Shown: piece by piece, positions 24,064 to 36,109 of the stretch
How the letters are laid out: every line of letters begins with the position of its first letter
How positions within the stretch are numbered: the stretch's first letter is position 1
NCBI GenBank assembly: GCA_030762935.1
Contig: CM060896.1
Span: 12,636,001 to 12,700,000, forward strand
Direction of reading: 5' to 3'
DNA from: Hymenopus coronatus
Taxonomy: Eukaryota; Arthropoda; Insecta; Mantodea; Hymenopodidae
DNA length: 64,000 bases
Position numbers and translations under genes: made by a program
The notes under the pieces: generated by a model
Seen by the model: the letters and a program-made list of their open reading frames with translations, nothing else
Told to the model about the DNA's origin: nothing
The model's database searches: none

Positions 24064-27000
24064 AACTTCTTTCAATTGTTTTTATTTTTGTTTATTTTTT
24101 TTATGAAATATTTTGTGCAACAGAGAGAATTTCTGAGCTATTTGGATACCTAATTAATAAGAAATTATAGGCTTGGCACGGGTTTTCATTCCAAATATGT
24201 ACAAAATAGCATGTCTTAGTTACTTATTACATCATTACACTGCTCCAGTTGAATGTATAACATAACTTGTGCCCTAAGGTTGATAATTGGTTTCTAATGG
24301 CCTTGTTTGACTCAAATTATATCTAATGCATTCATACACCATGGCCATATGGATTACAAGCATTCTGGCCAGGTACAAGAGCCCTACTCTTACCTCAAAA
24401 ATCAATTTTACAATACAAAGATAAAGTGCATATATTCTTGTGCTTGATTAAAAACTCTAGGCTAAAGAAACCAGTCATATTTCTTCACAAGTGAAAGCCC
24501 CCAATATGACCATAGATATTAAAGGGGACTATTCAAATGAAACAATTAAAAAATATGTTAAGCCATTCTTAAATTTAAAATTTGTCAGCACTACTGAAGT
24601 CTTTGGTCACTCCTGATCGTAGGTATCCTGTTATACTTAATTTATGGAATCTGAAAAATAATATATCCAGCATAACCCTGAATTAATAAACAAAATGTTG
24701 CTTAAACTAAGTTGCATTATCCAAGTGCCACCTTTTAGATGATCTCACTTATATACGTTTACGCTTGCGCCAGTTACAAGCGTAGTATAGCCAACGTAGT
24801 AAAAAAAAAACACTAATGAGAATGTCACTAAATGCACTGGTTCATAGGGCTTTCCTCTTCACAGGAATCCTCATCAACATCCTGTCATTATTCTACAGCC
24901 ACGTCCTTTGGCCTAGACTGCTGCATTCTACTCCTAATAAACATTCCTCAGCTACGCTTTGCGGTTTTGGGTCTGTCAATATTGGCAAGAAAAAAAATAG
25001 CAGAAGCAATGTTCTAATGATGTCTGGGGTGTGATTAACAGAAGTATAACGTTTGTTTTCCGTATGTTTTGGGCATAAATAAACTTCATTCAAAATATAA
25101 AGCCTCGTACCCATTCAGAAGTTTACCCGTAGATTTTATTAATGTCAGCAGAGATAGAGATTTGTACATTAAGTTTTCCAAAACCGTTGTCCTGTAATGT
25201 ACATTAGTTTTGCTTTCCTTGAAAGAAAATTATCATAGGAAAAATATGTATTTAAACTAAAGGGAAATTAATATTCACTTTTACTTACAGTAATTAAGAA
25301 ATGCGTTCCAAAATAATTAGTATCTCAGCACATTTTACTGTTGCTCAAACAACACAATATAATTAAGTGAACATACGATAAAAGTTACATTAGACAGAAA
25401 TGTACTAAATTAAAGAACTCCACAGAATTATTTAAGTTACTATTTTGCTCTTCCAAAGAGCTTCAATAACCGAAGATAGATGCTGTACGCTCGTCTTGTC
25501 ACAAAATGCTAAACTACTTGTGCATATGGACATATGGACTAAAGAATAGCGTTTCCGTGCTGAGAACCTAAATTTCATTAGACCTCACCCGTAGTTCGCA
25601 GGTTCAATAGAACAATGGTATAACCAGTACATTATCAGTTAGCTTTTAAGACATTACCCTTTAGAGATGGGAGATATTACCTTTCAGAAATTCTACATTA
25701 AAGAAGGGTAAACAACCAATTGAAGTTAATCATAATATACTCCAGGTGAAAGAGAATTTGAGCGGAAAAGTACGGATAATATTGTTACAATGGTTATTGG
25801 TTTGTTTGGGCCTCGGGTAAGGCAATAATACCACAGAAGATCACACGTCTGTAAATCTCAGATGTTGGTCTGCCGGTCATAACGAGTCTTCATCTGATTC
25901 AATTACTTTACTGTCAAATTCAATATTTAATACAGTGAGCGCATGGGAATATGTTGGAGTTTTGTGTTCTCAGTTAATTGTATATTACGTGGCAGGGAAT
26001 ATGGTGGTAGAAAGCTTATTTACTACTTGGCAAAGCAATGAGGTGTACTGATCTTTGTTGACACGGCGTTACATTCGCTTAACCTCAGTACACTAGAACT
26101 GTGAAATTCTGGGAACTCTGCATACAATAGGTAATAAATTACTAATGGAGGTTGATAGTATACATCATTGTAATGAGATAAGTACATAATAGGAAACATA
26201 ACCTAATGATAGGGTGTACATTGCATATCTACGCAAATAATTATTGCTATTAACAAAACATCGCACTCTCTAATTTCCATCACGTATTTAAAAGAAGAAG
26301 AAGAAGAAAGTGACCCACATGTACTTAAGTCTCCCTACTAAGTCGCTTAAATAGTATTGGGTGTACAGATTATTCTTAACAAATTCTACAGCAGGTTTAT
26401 TACAAAACTTGGCCGCACGGCCTATGTAATCTTCACTGAAATTTCCTTAGCGCGCGTGTCCAACATTCATTCAGTCGTCACACCTGCGTCAGTCTTATTT
26501 CTGCTCTAGTCCAGTTCACACTTGAATAACATTAGAACTGTTTAGAAACTTTAGTTTTTCTCCATTTGCTTTTAAAATGCAGTATATACTACCACAAAGT
26601 GTTATGAACGATACATATGTACATAGGCAAACAGGCGTGTGCTTACGCAGCAGAAATTAGACGAAATCGGTGAAAGGTCAGAAGACAAAGTACGCTGCGC
26701 GGCAACGGTCATCACGAAAACTTCTTAGACGCCATGTACAAGAAACTGAGGTTTTAAAAGCTAGCATGGAAAACAACAAAAGTTTTAAAACTCAAACCGT
26801 ACAAGGTTACTGTTGTCCAGGAATAATTGCTACTACATGATCACTAAAGTCGGGTATATTTCTCTAACTGGATTTTGAGGTATGTTCATGATGGAGCAAT
26901 CATCGACGGTTAAAACTGTTCAATGAAAAGCATGGGTTCATGCCATCACATCGCAATCGATATTATGCTGCAGTCAATCCCAATTTAGTTTATGAATCTT

Positions 27001-27140
27001 CCTTGCATAATTAATAAATTGAAGTATGGTACTCAATAATTGCATACAGAGTAATAGTAGCTATTTTATCAATATGCCATTAATGCAGAGATATGAAGAA
27101 ATAACACACTAATACCATGTTTCGAATGGCTGACAGACAT
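24064..27140. other. Intergenic, no gene recognised; CpG content rises after ~25 kb
   Basis: From about 25.4 kb CpG dinucleotides become frequent (e.g. gcgcgcgtgtccaac at 26451, gctgcgcggcaacggtcatc at 26695), unlike the flanks. This could be a promoter-proximal region for one of the divergent zinc-finger genes or younger, less deaminated DNA. No start site could be fixed. Confidence 0.35.
26682..26712. repeat. CpG-rich direct repeat, copy 1
   Basis: agaagacaaagtacgctgcg followed by cggcaacg recurs almost unchanged at 28932-28962 in the same orientation. Weaker similarity continues for about 100 bp downstream. Confidence 0.7.
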
Positions 27141-27144
27141 TGAA

Positions 27145-27470
27145 CGTTGGTCTGGATATTTACATCAGGATTTTGCCACTGCGCTTATAGATGACAAATT
27201 ATTACAGTTTATTGCGGAAAGCTTTTTAGATACAATAATTAATAAGCAATTGTGGCCCGCTTGGTCCCCTGATCCTATGGCTTGCGATTTTTATTTTTGG
27301 GGTAACTTGAAAAATTACAAAAGTAATCCTCACATATCAGAACTTAGAAGAATTAAAACAAAATGTAGGACAGAAATAACGGGATTTCGGAAGCTGAGCT
27401 AACGCGTGTGAATGAAAATTTCCTCAGAATATGCCGTAGATGTATTTCCAGCTTTCCCTCTGGTAAGGTA
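27145..27470 (+). pseudogene. Mariner-like transposase C-terminal fragment
   Basis: Frame pieces: DFATALIDDKLLQFIAESFL, then QLWPAWSPDPMACDFYFWGN, LKNYKSNPHISELRR, and after a frameshift GISEAELTRVNENFLRICRR. This matches the C-terminal third of insect mariner transposases (W--RSPDL-P-DF-LWG--K). The final catalytic Asp in the CDFYFWG segment is kept. No TIR was identified and the rest of the element is missing. Confidence 0.75.
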
Positions 27471-27639
27471 TATTTTTTGTTTATCTGAAAATTGTTAATG
27501 CTGTTTTATTTGACGTCCACACATGTGTGACTGGGTGACGGACTGTGCGCCTGACAACCAAGTTAAGTAGCATACTTTCTGTATTTTCCGAACTACTTAA
27601 TTATAATAAAATTGGAATAGACCTTAACACCTTTCGTTA

Positions 27640-27795
27640 CAGATTTTAGCGCCATTCTCTGTAATGTAGAGGTAACTTGTCTGTCTCACATTCAAGAGAT
27701 CCCGAGTTTGATCTCGGTCATGGTGAGTTACGTGGATAAGGAGTCCTAGGGTTTTCTCTCCCCTGAGAAGACAAGTCGAGTAACTCTAATCTCTA
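27640..27795 (+). mobile_element. Possible third tRNA-derived SINE family (C)
   Basis: tRNA-like block: gtagaggtaacttgtctgtc (A-box-like), about 30 nt, then gagtttgatctcggtc (B-box-like), then ggttttctctcccctgagaa. The spacing suits an internal Pol III promoter, but it is a single copy and lacks a clear tail. Confidence 0.4.
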
Positions 27796-28877
27796 TAAAC
27801 CCCAGACAATTTGAATTTCTCATCCATCATCCACTATTACCTTCCATGTTAAAATCTGATGTTCCTTTCACATGACTTTCTCTAGATATTTTGCCGCAAA
27901 CTATTCTTAAAAAGCTTATTCTTCTATATATTTCAAGCTGATCAAGATAAAGATTAGAAGAAATTATCTTATTGCTTGCTTCCTTATAAGTAGGAGGGAA
28001 ATAAGGGGATATACTGGGAAAACAAGCGATAAACACATATTTCAAAAACTTGTCGCTATGTGATTGAAGTTAGGTTCTCTTTATATGGCCAGGAATAAAA
28101 CAAAAGAAATAGGAATGAAAGATGCCCGCTTGAGAAATGTTTTAAAATTGAAACTCATAACAAGAAATATCTCGGAAATGATCAACTGCACATTAAACAA
28201 AAACAAGAAAGTTTATGGACAAAATGTGTGTTTTAACGAGCTCTACATGTTTTGTTGTTGCTTGTCTTCCCCCACATAAATCATCATCAGTATTCATGTC
28301 TTATTTTCTCAGTTGCAATAGTTTTATGACGTACTTCATCTCTCGCTGGCGATTAATAACATTTCGCCAGTGGTGACCTGTCTTAAGGGCACGTGTAGAC
28401 AATAATTTCTACATTATATTATCAGGTAAAATACTATAACCTATAGCGCATGTTGTATAAATTTAAACTTACTATGAATTCTTTGAGCACTACACGGTTG
28501 TACTAAAGATGGCTGTCGGAAATTGTTACCGGCAGCATTTCTTGGACACAAGCGATTTTGTGGCCATCCTATGCGCACGTGCAGAAGAATTCAGTTCTTT
28601 GGGATGTAGTTAATTTGTGAATGCGGGGTTCAAGAGGCTGAGAGGGGAGGGTTCTCTTAGAACACGAAAGCCTCTGTGGTCATTTGCCGCGCAGAGAAAA
28701 TAAGAACTGACAATATGCAAAACTTAAAGTTTGAGTCCTAATCCTGACAAAAATATTTAACCAAAGATCTCTCCACGTGTAAGATTAAATAATAAGAAAC
28801 AATTCTTAAGTTTGAATGTCTTCTTATTTAAAAGCAAGTTGATCTGAACGAAATATACAAAAAGAAGCTTACGTGGG

Positions 28878-28878
<1 letters not shown>
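27796..28878. other. No gene recognised
   Basis: Frames such as 28064-28279 show nothing recognisable. A YY1-like aagatggctgtc lies at 28508 in a CpG-bearing stretch (28490-28700), a weak promoter hint only. Confidence 0.35.

Positions 28879-28907
<29 letters not shown>
28879..28907 (+). repeat. Poly(A) tract
   Basis: About 29 consecutive A residues. No recognisable retroelement body precedes it. Confidence 0.95.
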
Positions 28908-28908
<1 letters not shown>

Positions 28909-28931
28909 AATGTTGGTACTTGATATCAAGC

Positions 28932-28962
28932 AGAAGACAAAGTACGCTGCGCGGCAACGCTC
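28932..28962. repeat. CpG-rich direct repeat, copy 2
   Basis: Second copy of the 26682 repeat, about 190 bp upstream of the DDE_3 transposase remnant at 29150. It may therefore be part of that transposon's end rather than a host element. Confidence 0.7.
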
Positions 28963-29149
28963 AACGCGCACAAGCGGTGTGTTGTGCAAGTACCGAAGGT
29001 TTACTGCAAAATAGATTCACGGAACCTTTAAAGCTTCACTTGAAAACGCAAAATGCCAAATAACCAATAGTTATTGAAACTATGGACATGAACAAACAGT
29101 AAAATGGCGCCTTACTTGCGAGAAGTGATTAGTGACCAGTGTTGTGAAA

Positions 29150-29815
29150 ATGAGTGCTGAGAGTTACAAAATCCACCTTAAGAGGAAACTCAAAAGAAGT
29201 GGTGAAATAGCCTTGAATGTGTTTCACGTGCTAATTAAACATAATCCGAATGTGTTGGAGAATAATTTGGTGAAATTAACTGCAGAATAATATGCGGATT
29301 TATCAGTTTCTAGCGTTTAAAGAATTGGCAGCGTTAACACTCACTTTAAGAGGGAAAATCCTAGGCGATGATTTGTAAGGTATACAATTGCTTATAAATA
29401 AAATATTTAAGACATTAATACAACGATCACGATTTACTTTAAGGGTAGTTTCCATAATTTTCTGAGAGAAAAGCGAGCTTCGTTTGTGAAAAGAAGCATC
29501 ATGAACGTTGTGATTGATATATCTATGGAAGCTATTTAAGTTGTGTAAGATAGTATTAAAGACTGAAATCTTTTAAACAGAAGTACACCAGCTGTTAAGA
29601 CGATCTATGCATTAATTTGCAGCAGGATCACCTCTCCGATAATGTTGCTCACATATGGTACACATGTGAAGGTGACGGTTCGTGTTCAAATTTCTCGGAG
29701 CATGTCGCGTTCAATTCCTGACTTAAACCAAAGAGTTATCGAAGTATTTTTTCAAGCAAAGGATCGAAGGATAGACTTCATCTACAAACTTACACACAAA
29801 GTAGCATTTCATTTC
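29150..29815 (+). pseudogene. DDE_3 (IS630-like) transposase N-terminal remnant
   Basis: ATG at 29150 opens MSAESYKIHLKRKLKRSGEI, then ALNVFHVLIKHNPNVLENN, with a helix-turn-helix-like LVKLTAE...LSVSSV-RIGS, broken by stops. Further on, TIYALICSRITSP and (other frame) DNVAHIWYT fit the next segment of this transposase type. The GE-AL-NVF opening parallels 20489. The catalytic domain is missing. The leader contains aaaatggcgccttacttgcg (29101), possibly the element's promoter. Confidence 0.5.
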
Positions 29816-29850
29816 CAATGATAGCTTTTAGCATCCACTAATTTTAGTCT

Positions 29851-30112
29851 GTCGTCGTCCATTATCTAGGGTAACATGCTAGTCTCTGGTTCTCAAAGTC
29901 GCGGGTTCAAACCCGGCTGATATATTTTTTCAGGCGTAAAAATCCCTTCCTTCATAAGGGAAGTAAAATCGTTGATACCTTGTCGTAGATTTACGGCACG
30001 TAAAAATACTCAAGCCTGATAAAGAGGTCTCTGAGTAATATTAAGCGTTCTTTCACGCCAAAAATAGAATGGGACATGAACCGTAGCAGTTAAAGAACGT
30101 CCATAAATAAAT
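29851..30112 (+). mobile_element. SINE family B copy
   Basis: A-box region gggtaacatgctagtc, B box gcgggttcaaacccggc, then ggcgtaaaaatcccttcc, gtagatttacggcacgtaaa, ctcaagcctgataaagaggt and the 3' end gttaaagaacgtccataaat. It is one of the better-preserved copies, with CpGs intact. Confidence 0.88.
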
Positions 30113-30507
30113 CTCAATTTAGCTTTAATGTTAGTCAATCTTAAAATTGTGTCCTACCAGATAATATGGCCAAGAGCCGCCACCGCATTTCGTCTCCATT
30201 ATGAATGATTACTAATGTTGTATCTGCAGTGAGTGTACTGCAATTGTCACGGTTCTTCTTCGACGCGAGATTTACATAAATAGTGCTTGATACATATTTT
30301 CCGAACCGCCTGGTTACTTTATCCGGCAACACGTTGGAAACTGCAGACGACATCTCACGTTTTTTAAAACAGTAACGGAGTCTGATCAGGACTCCGGTAC
30401 TGTATCCCTATTTACATTTCCCCCCGTAGGTTTTACTGATTACTGGTTTACTGGTTTTACTGTTTCTTTTACAAACATATACACATTGCACAAACATATA
30501 ACATCCA

Positions 30508-30596
30508 TGCCCAAGGCGGGACTCGAACCCACGATCCCCTGCCCACGAAGCACCAAAGAGAGACGCTTTAGCGAGCGTGGCCATGGGGACCGGCTT
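30508..30596 (-). mobile_element. tRNA-like sequence, probable SINE head (family D)
   Basis: On the minus strand ccatggccacgctcgctaaa is followed 35 nt later by gatcgtgggttcgagtcccg, a clear B box and T-loop. The 5' half does not fold into a convincing cloverleaf, so a SINE or pseudo-tRNA is more likely than a functional tRNA gene. Confidence 0.45.
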
Positions 30597-30597
30597 T

Positions 30598-30631
<34 letters not shown>
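30597..30631. repeat. Oligo(T)/oligo(A) junction
   Basis: A T-rich run directly followed by about 19 A, between the family D head and a family A head. It is probably two homopolymer tails meeting where one SINE inserted into another's tail. Confidence 0.85.
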
Positions 30632-30639
30632 CCGCCCCA

Positions 30640-30744
30640 GAGACGTTTTGTCCACCACAAATCTCACATGCGGCCGCTTGGTATCGAACCCCGGCCGTCT
30701 ATGTGAGAGTCGAGTGGTCCAACCACTCGGCCACGGTGCGGCCC
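30640..30744 (-). mobile_element. SINE family A 5' head with the best-preserved Pol III boxes
   Basis: On the minus strand: gggccgcaccgtggccgagt, ggttggaccactcgactc, B box ccggggttcgatacca, then gagatttgtggtggacaaaa. The tRNA-like 5' half is nearly ideal. The body ends abruptly at the homopolymer junction. Confidence 0.8.
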
Positions 30745-33560
30745 ACGTTAGGAATTTACGGTTAGCCTTGCATATCTGTGTATGGATCGATGAGGCGGAG
30801 TGAGTCTATTCCCTTCTTTGGAGAGTGTTGACAGGTTTTGTCTGTGTTGTTGGGTATTAGCCATGTATTAGCTTTCTTCAGGGGCTGAAGCTCTTTGGAA
30901 GGTAACCTAACCTAGAAATTTTCTATTGCTCAATAATGTTTTCATAGATCTTGGTGTGTTTGTTATGCTCATCTCATTTTATTGTTATTTTTAAACAACC
31001 CTGAAATGTTCAGAGAGATTATTTGTGTTGGAAATGTTTCTTCATTAGTGTAAGTAAATTAAATTATTATCCCTCAAGGTTTATTCGCTCAACTATATCT
31101 TAATGTATTTTAACTATGGATTTAGCGTATTAAAATATATTTGCTTTACAAGATAAAGGAGTTAGGTATACAGGGAACATATGCGCAAATTTTGTGTCAT
31201 GTTACTTTGCCTCAAATGAAACTATTATAAGCGTGTACAATAATTGCGGTTTCTAAGGAATTTACGTCCAGAAACCAATTTAAATATAACACTGCCACAA
31301 CGCAGATAATGACAAACTATTATTAGCCGTAGCACAGGCATGGTGAAGAAGGTTTAGAGGAATGCAGTGGAGTATTTACCATCTCCACTAATCTCATCAC
31401 CAAATCCAGGTCAGCCGTCTTTTTCCCAATTGTTTATTTACGTATATTGGTATCTTTACAAGACGAGATTCAAGGTGTGCAGTGTTGGAAATAAATAGAA
31501 ACATGATGTACGATTTCGTGATAATACTCTAAAATTAAATGTCGCGGATAAGCTCTCGAACCCAGGGGAAAGCTACAAATTGACATTTCCATCACAATAC
31601 GTACTATTTGAACACCAAAATGTGAAGAATACCCTAATAACACTTTTGCAACTTTTATATTTTTCATTTATAATATGCTTACACTTTTGTTACTTCTGCG
31701 TCACTTTGCTACATAAACGTAACGGACCTGAGGCATCATGGCAACATTGCTTCTTCTGCCCTTGCAGAAGTCTGAAAATAGCGGAAGAAGCCGAGCCGTC
31801 AAGCGTTTGAGGCCCATAAAGCGCACAGCGTAGCTGAGACATATAAGGCCGCAGCTGCGCAGCGACGATAGGGCACAGCAGAGGATTCTGTGAAGCTAAA
31901 CCCCAATGAACCATGGCATAGCTCTATGATTTCTGAGGCCTAAACCCACCAAATCACCAAAAGTTTTGGATTTTCATAGGTTGGTAACATTGATTTATCG
32001 CTAGTTTTGAAGCTAATAGATGCTAGTTTTGGTGCTAATTGTGTTACTTTATGGTATATAAGTAGGCTCACAAACAAGGGTGAGTGGGTATAATGACATC
32101 CATCTAATATGTTCCTTGCCCCTTCAAGATTATGCGGGATATAAGAATCATCAGAATCTGCAAGTTTTTAGCTTGTAAAAGAATTAACTTGGATTCAAGA
32201 GTGAAACTATTGAAAAAAAAAAAAAAAGCAAACAAAAGGACATTTCTTTGATACCTATAATTGTGAGGTGAAAGATTTTGCTTATGTTTCCTGCAGATGT
32301 GCTTGCTAGCTATTGGTCTTATCATTCACAACTGTAGATGACTCACAAATACATTTATGTGTTTAGGATCCAAAGCATAGCTGAGGGACTTTTTTTAAAG
32401 TAGAGGAGGGATAGCAGGGGTTAGCTGAGGGATGTGCATGTCTAAAGCCCAGTGATCCCAAGTAACTTTCACTACTGCTTTCATCAGGTTCTCATACACC
32501 TGAGGAATGATAGGTATTGAAGAAATGTCAAACAAATATTCACAACACTCTTTGAAACATATTTATATAAACAAAATGAGAATACTTTTTTTACGGGTTG
32601 ACCTCATGGGATAAATCATTAACAGAATGAATACAATGTGAATCAGTTTTCTTACATCAAATTCATTGAAAATGAACAACCATACATTCACAAAAAAAAA
32701 AAAAAAAACACAAAGACACTAGAATAATTAATTTTGCAGAGTGTATGACTTTCATTTGTTATTGTTGTAACTATATTAGGAGTCAAGTTTTTGGAAGTCA
32801 TTTGGAGCACAGATGTTGAAATGCATACTTGTTACTCTTGATGTTCCTTAATTTCAGAATGTTCAGTTTTGAAAACATGTTCACATAACATACATACATC
32901 CAAATAGTACTAATAACTGACCAGCAAAATTGCAGAAATTAGGAAACTGAGTTTTGGGGAAATGTTTAAAGAACTCTGTCTGCAACTTCCTTGACAGTCT
33001 CATAGCTGTCGAGTTTTGAATGCCTGTTCTTCTAATTCTAATTCAGCAGATACTTTAATTGGCTGAAAGAGAAAATATTAAACAACCGTCATTACAAATC
33101 CATTGATTTTATTTCAGAAAATCTGTCCCCAAATGCTTAAGGGTTAGAAGATGAAAAAACTTCTTTTGTGTTGCTAATGTCTTCCTATAACTCAAGTTGT
33201 CATACTTTTGTAACTGCTACTCTTGTAAACTGAAATTCTGAAAGACTTTGGGCAGAAAAAAATATTAGTTTGTCAGAAAAGGAAGACCAAAGATTGTAGC
33301 ATTAAAATATCTGTGTGTGACAACATTTTAATGTCCCATGTTCAACTGGCAGTGGAAACATTGTGTATATTTATAGTGTGCTGGTTAACCAGAGATCCAA
33401 CAAGGCAAACTTTTCTCGCACATTAATGTGACATTAGAATCAGCCAGTATTTATTTATTTGTACTAAGCATACTCCAATTTTCCTTAATATATGAAAACA
33501 TTTATTTTAATGCTAATGCTACACTAATCATGCTACTGCTGCCATTACTGTCACTGTCTT
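30745..33560. other. No gene recognised
   Basis: 31.70-31.93 kb is unusually GC- and CpG-rich (e.g. aagccgagccgtcaagcgtt, ggccgcagctgcgcagcgac), a candidate promoter region for one of the flanking divergent genes. Poly(A) tracts lie at 32214-32227 and 32692-32708. No coding signal supported. Confidence 0.35.
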
Positions 33561-33574
33561 TTCCTCTACCTTTA

Positions 33575-33760
33575 GCCATTTTCCAATATATACCGTTTCC
33601 TCATAGCTCTGTTCCTTGACATTTCAAAATAATATGCTCCATATTTTCTTTTCCTGCACATATTGGACACTGATTCTGTTGGAGGCCTTTCGGTCTCCAC
33701 ACCCACTTATACTGAGGTAACACTCTCTTTGATTCTTATTTAATTTATCCAAATATATTT
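33575..33760 (-). pseudogene. LINE ORF2 C-terminal zinc-knuckle fragment
   Basis: Minus-strand translation VWRPKGLQQNQCPICAGKEN then MEHIILKCQGTE has the C-x2-C-x6-H-x4-C knuckle found after the RT in many non-LTR elements. It is near-identical in pattern to NQCPIYSQNEDLEHIIFKCK at 57.3 kb, so both belong to one LINE family. Confidence 0.65.
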
Positions 33761-34394
33761 CTTTTTCCCATGAATTAAAGAAACAATATTGCCATCCCTG
33801 AAATATCCAACAGTATGTAGATTATGGATACTACCTTCATAACAGATATGTGTGATCACTTAAATTGGCTAAATACTTTGCTGCAAGGGAAACATTGTTC
33901 CATTTTGAATATGGCTGATGCCATTGTCATCTATGGTAAACTCAAGTTATGGTGCATCAGCTGCAGAAGCCAGAATTGCATCATTTTTCATGTCTACAGA
34001 ATCATGTTTGTATGAAATACCAACCTGCTCTAGAAATTCTTTTTTTGGACTCAAACAAGAGACTTCATTACTTGAGTGATATCAAGTTTGTGTCCTAATT
34101 TGTCATATGTTAGCAATGTTTGGAGGGATTTACATCTGCGAGTAGTTCTTCTCAGTTATTAACAACATTAAGAACAAAAGCAGATCAAGAATAACTGATG
34201 CTAATTTAATTTCCATATTGTGTTTAAATATTATTGAATTAAAGCTCCATATTGACAGACTTGTAGTAGCAAAGTCAGAAAACCGTTATCAGAAAACATG
34301 ATTGATAAGCTGTAGTGTCTATATTATATTACAGTCACATAATGAAAATAAAGAGATAGTTTATCAACATTATTATGATTCTTATATACTATCC
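33761..34394. other. No gene recognised
   Basis: AT-rich; short frames only. It may contain more LINE-derived sequence too decayed to name. Confidence 0.35.
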
Positions 34395-34937
34395 AGCTGC
34401 AGGATTGGGCAGAGAAAGAGAATAAGTTATTGGAGTATCAAGCAGGAAAGGTAGGAGGACAGTTGATAATATATTAGTTGTTAAGATAATAGTGGATAAA
34501 TATTTGGCAAAGAAAAAGGGTAGAGTATATATGGCCTTCGTAGATTTGCAGAAGTCATTTGACACAATACATAGGGAGGCATTATGGATGAAGCTCCAGT
34601 TGAAAGGAGTACCAAAATGATAAGGACAATGCAATATATTTATAAGGAGAATATGTTCTGTATAAAAATAGGTGCAAATAGGGTGTCAAGTTATGAAGAA
34701 TAGTATAGGACTTAGGCAAGGATGTAAATTGAGCCCCATATTATTTAATCTTTTTATTGATGATGTTCTTTAAGTAATTAGCAAAGAGAATGTCTACTCA
34801 CCCACAATAAATAACAAGGAAATTGCAGGCTGATTTGGTGGTAGGGTCCATATCTGTTGGAGGATTATAAGAGCATTAAATGTGTTTGGAGGATTCTGTA
34901 AAAGTTGGGAGTTGACGATAAACTAAAAAAAGTCTAG

Positions 34938-35361
34938 TTCAAAATCTTCTCGGGCTTCTAGCCAGGTAAAAACTTGGCTTGACACCAACGTTTCGAAGAA
35001 GTGCATCTTCCTTGTCTTCAGGGTGAACTGACGGTTTGAGCTTGCGGAGACTGGTATTTATAAGAGCTGGGATGAAGCTAACATCTGATTAGTTCGCGTG
35101 ATATTATGGCCTGGTATTTAAGATGACTGAGATATGGGCATCTTAAATACCAGGCCATAATATCACCCGAACCAATCAGATGTTAGCTTCATCCCAGCTC
35201 TTATAAATACCAGTCTCCGCAAGCTCAAACCATCAGTTCACCCTGAAGACGAGGAAGATGCACTTCTTCGAAACGTCGGTGTCAAGCCAAGTTTTTACCT
35301 GGCTAGAAGCCCGAGAAGATTTTGAATTAATACGTCGCCAGGAAAGCTTCAGTTCTTATTT
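34938..35361 (+). mobile_element. Foldback (Penelope-like?) element, long-arm copy
   Basis: Inverted repeat with arms of about 188 bp (34938-35125 and 35139-35326) around a 13-nt spacer, then a unique tail (ttaatacgtcgccaggaaag ... ttcttatttt). Flanked by the 14-bp target duplication taaaaaaagtctag (34924-34937 and 35362-35375). Arms start with ttcaaaatcttctcgggctt. It belongs to the same family as 38976 and 44063. The family name is inferred from the inverted pLTR-like structure, variable truncation and hammerhead-like core; a foldback DNA transposon or MITE is the alternative. Confidence 0.75.
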
Positions 35362-35751
35362 TAAAAAAAGTCTAGGACTATGGTATTTAAAAAGGGATAT
35401 AGATTAAAAAGAGAAGAAAACTGGAATACAGAAGAACAGGAAATAGCTATAACAAGAAAAATGGAGTATTTAGGGGTTCAGCTAAGCAGTAATGAAGGTG
35501 GCATGATCAAAAGAAAGCAGTTTTATCTAAGAGTAAAGTTGCCAGGAAGGGAATAAGAGCATGTTTATTCAAAATACCAGGAATGCAAATTAAGTGGTTA
35601 GAGAAAGTTAACTAGTGAATAGTGGAAGCCAAAATGTTATATGGGATGGAGGTTTGGGATTATGATGAAGGGTGGCAAAGAGTGGACTTAATACAAAGAA
35701 GCTTCTGTCGATTAATTATGGGTTTACCATTTGCATCACCAAAGGGAGTAG

Positions 35752-36047
35752 TTGCCTTCCGTGGTGTAATGGTTACCATGCTAACTTCAGATACCCAAGG
35801 TCGTGGGTTCAAACCTGGCAGAGGACGATGGATTTTTTTCGGCGTAAAAATCCTTAGCATGGCTTCCTTCGGAAGGAAAGTAAAGCCGTTGGTCCCATGT
35901 TGTAGATTTACGGCACGCAAAAGAACCTCAAGCCTGATAGAGAGGCCTCTGAGCAAAGTTTAGCAGTATTTCATGCCCAGGATAGAATTGGATGCTGAGA
36001 ACCACAGTAGTTAAAGAGCATCCATAAATAACACGCCATTTCCATTT
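35752..36047 (+). mobile_element. SINE family B, full-length reference copy with TSD
   Basis: Complete element: A-box region gtggtgtaatggttaccatg, B box gtgggttcaaacctgg, then cggcgtaaaaatccttagca, gtagatttacggcacgcaaa and the 3' end agagcatccataaata. The perfect 14-bp target duplication accaaagggagtag flanks it (35738-35751 and 36048-36061) inside the LINE. The head is tRNA-derived; the parent tRNA is uncertain. Confidence 0.93.
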
Positions 36048-36109
36048 ACCAAAGGGAGTAGCAATGTTGGAAGTAGGCAGTACAGGAAGTAAAGGTATAA
36101 TAATTGAAT

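Noticed and set aside
28490..28700. Host promoter at the YY1-like aagatggctgtc
   Set aside because: The motif is short, with no identifiable first exon or donor leading to either MDIK exon.
30486..30803. 105-codon open frame with a lysine run
   Set aside because: It reads through two SINE heads and a poly(T)/poly(A) junction; the lysines are homopolymer translation.
35622..35963. 113-codon open frame starting MEAKMLYGMEVW
   Set aside because: The first ~45 codons are real LINE ORF2 remnant, but the rest is translated SINE B; not a gene.
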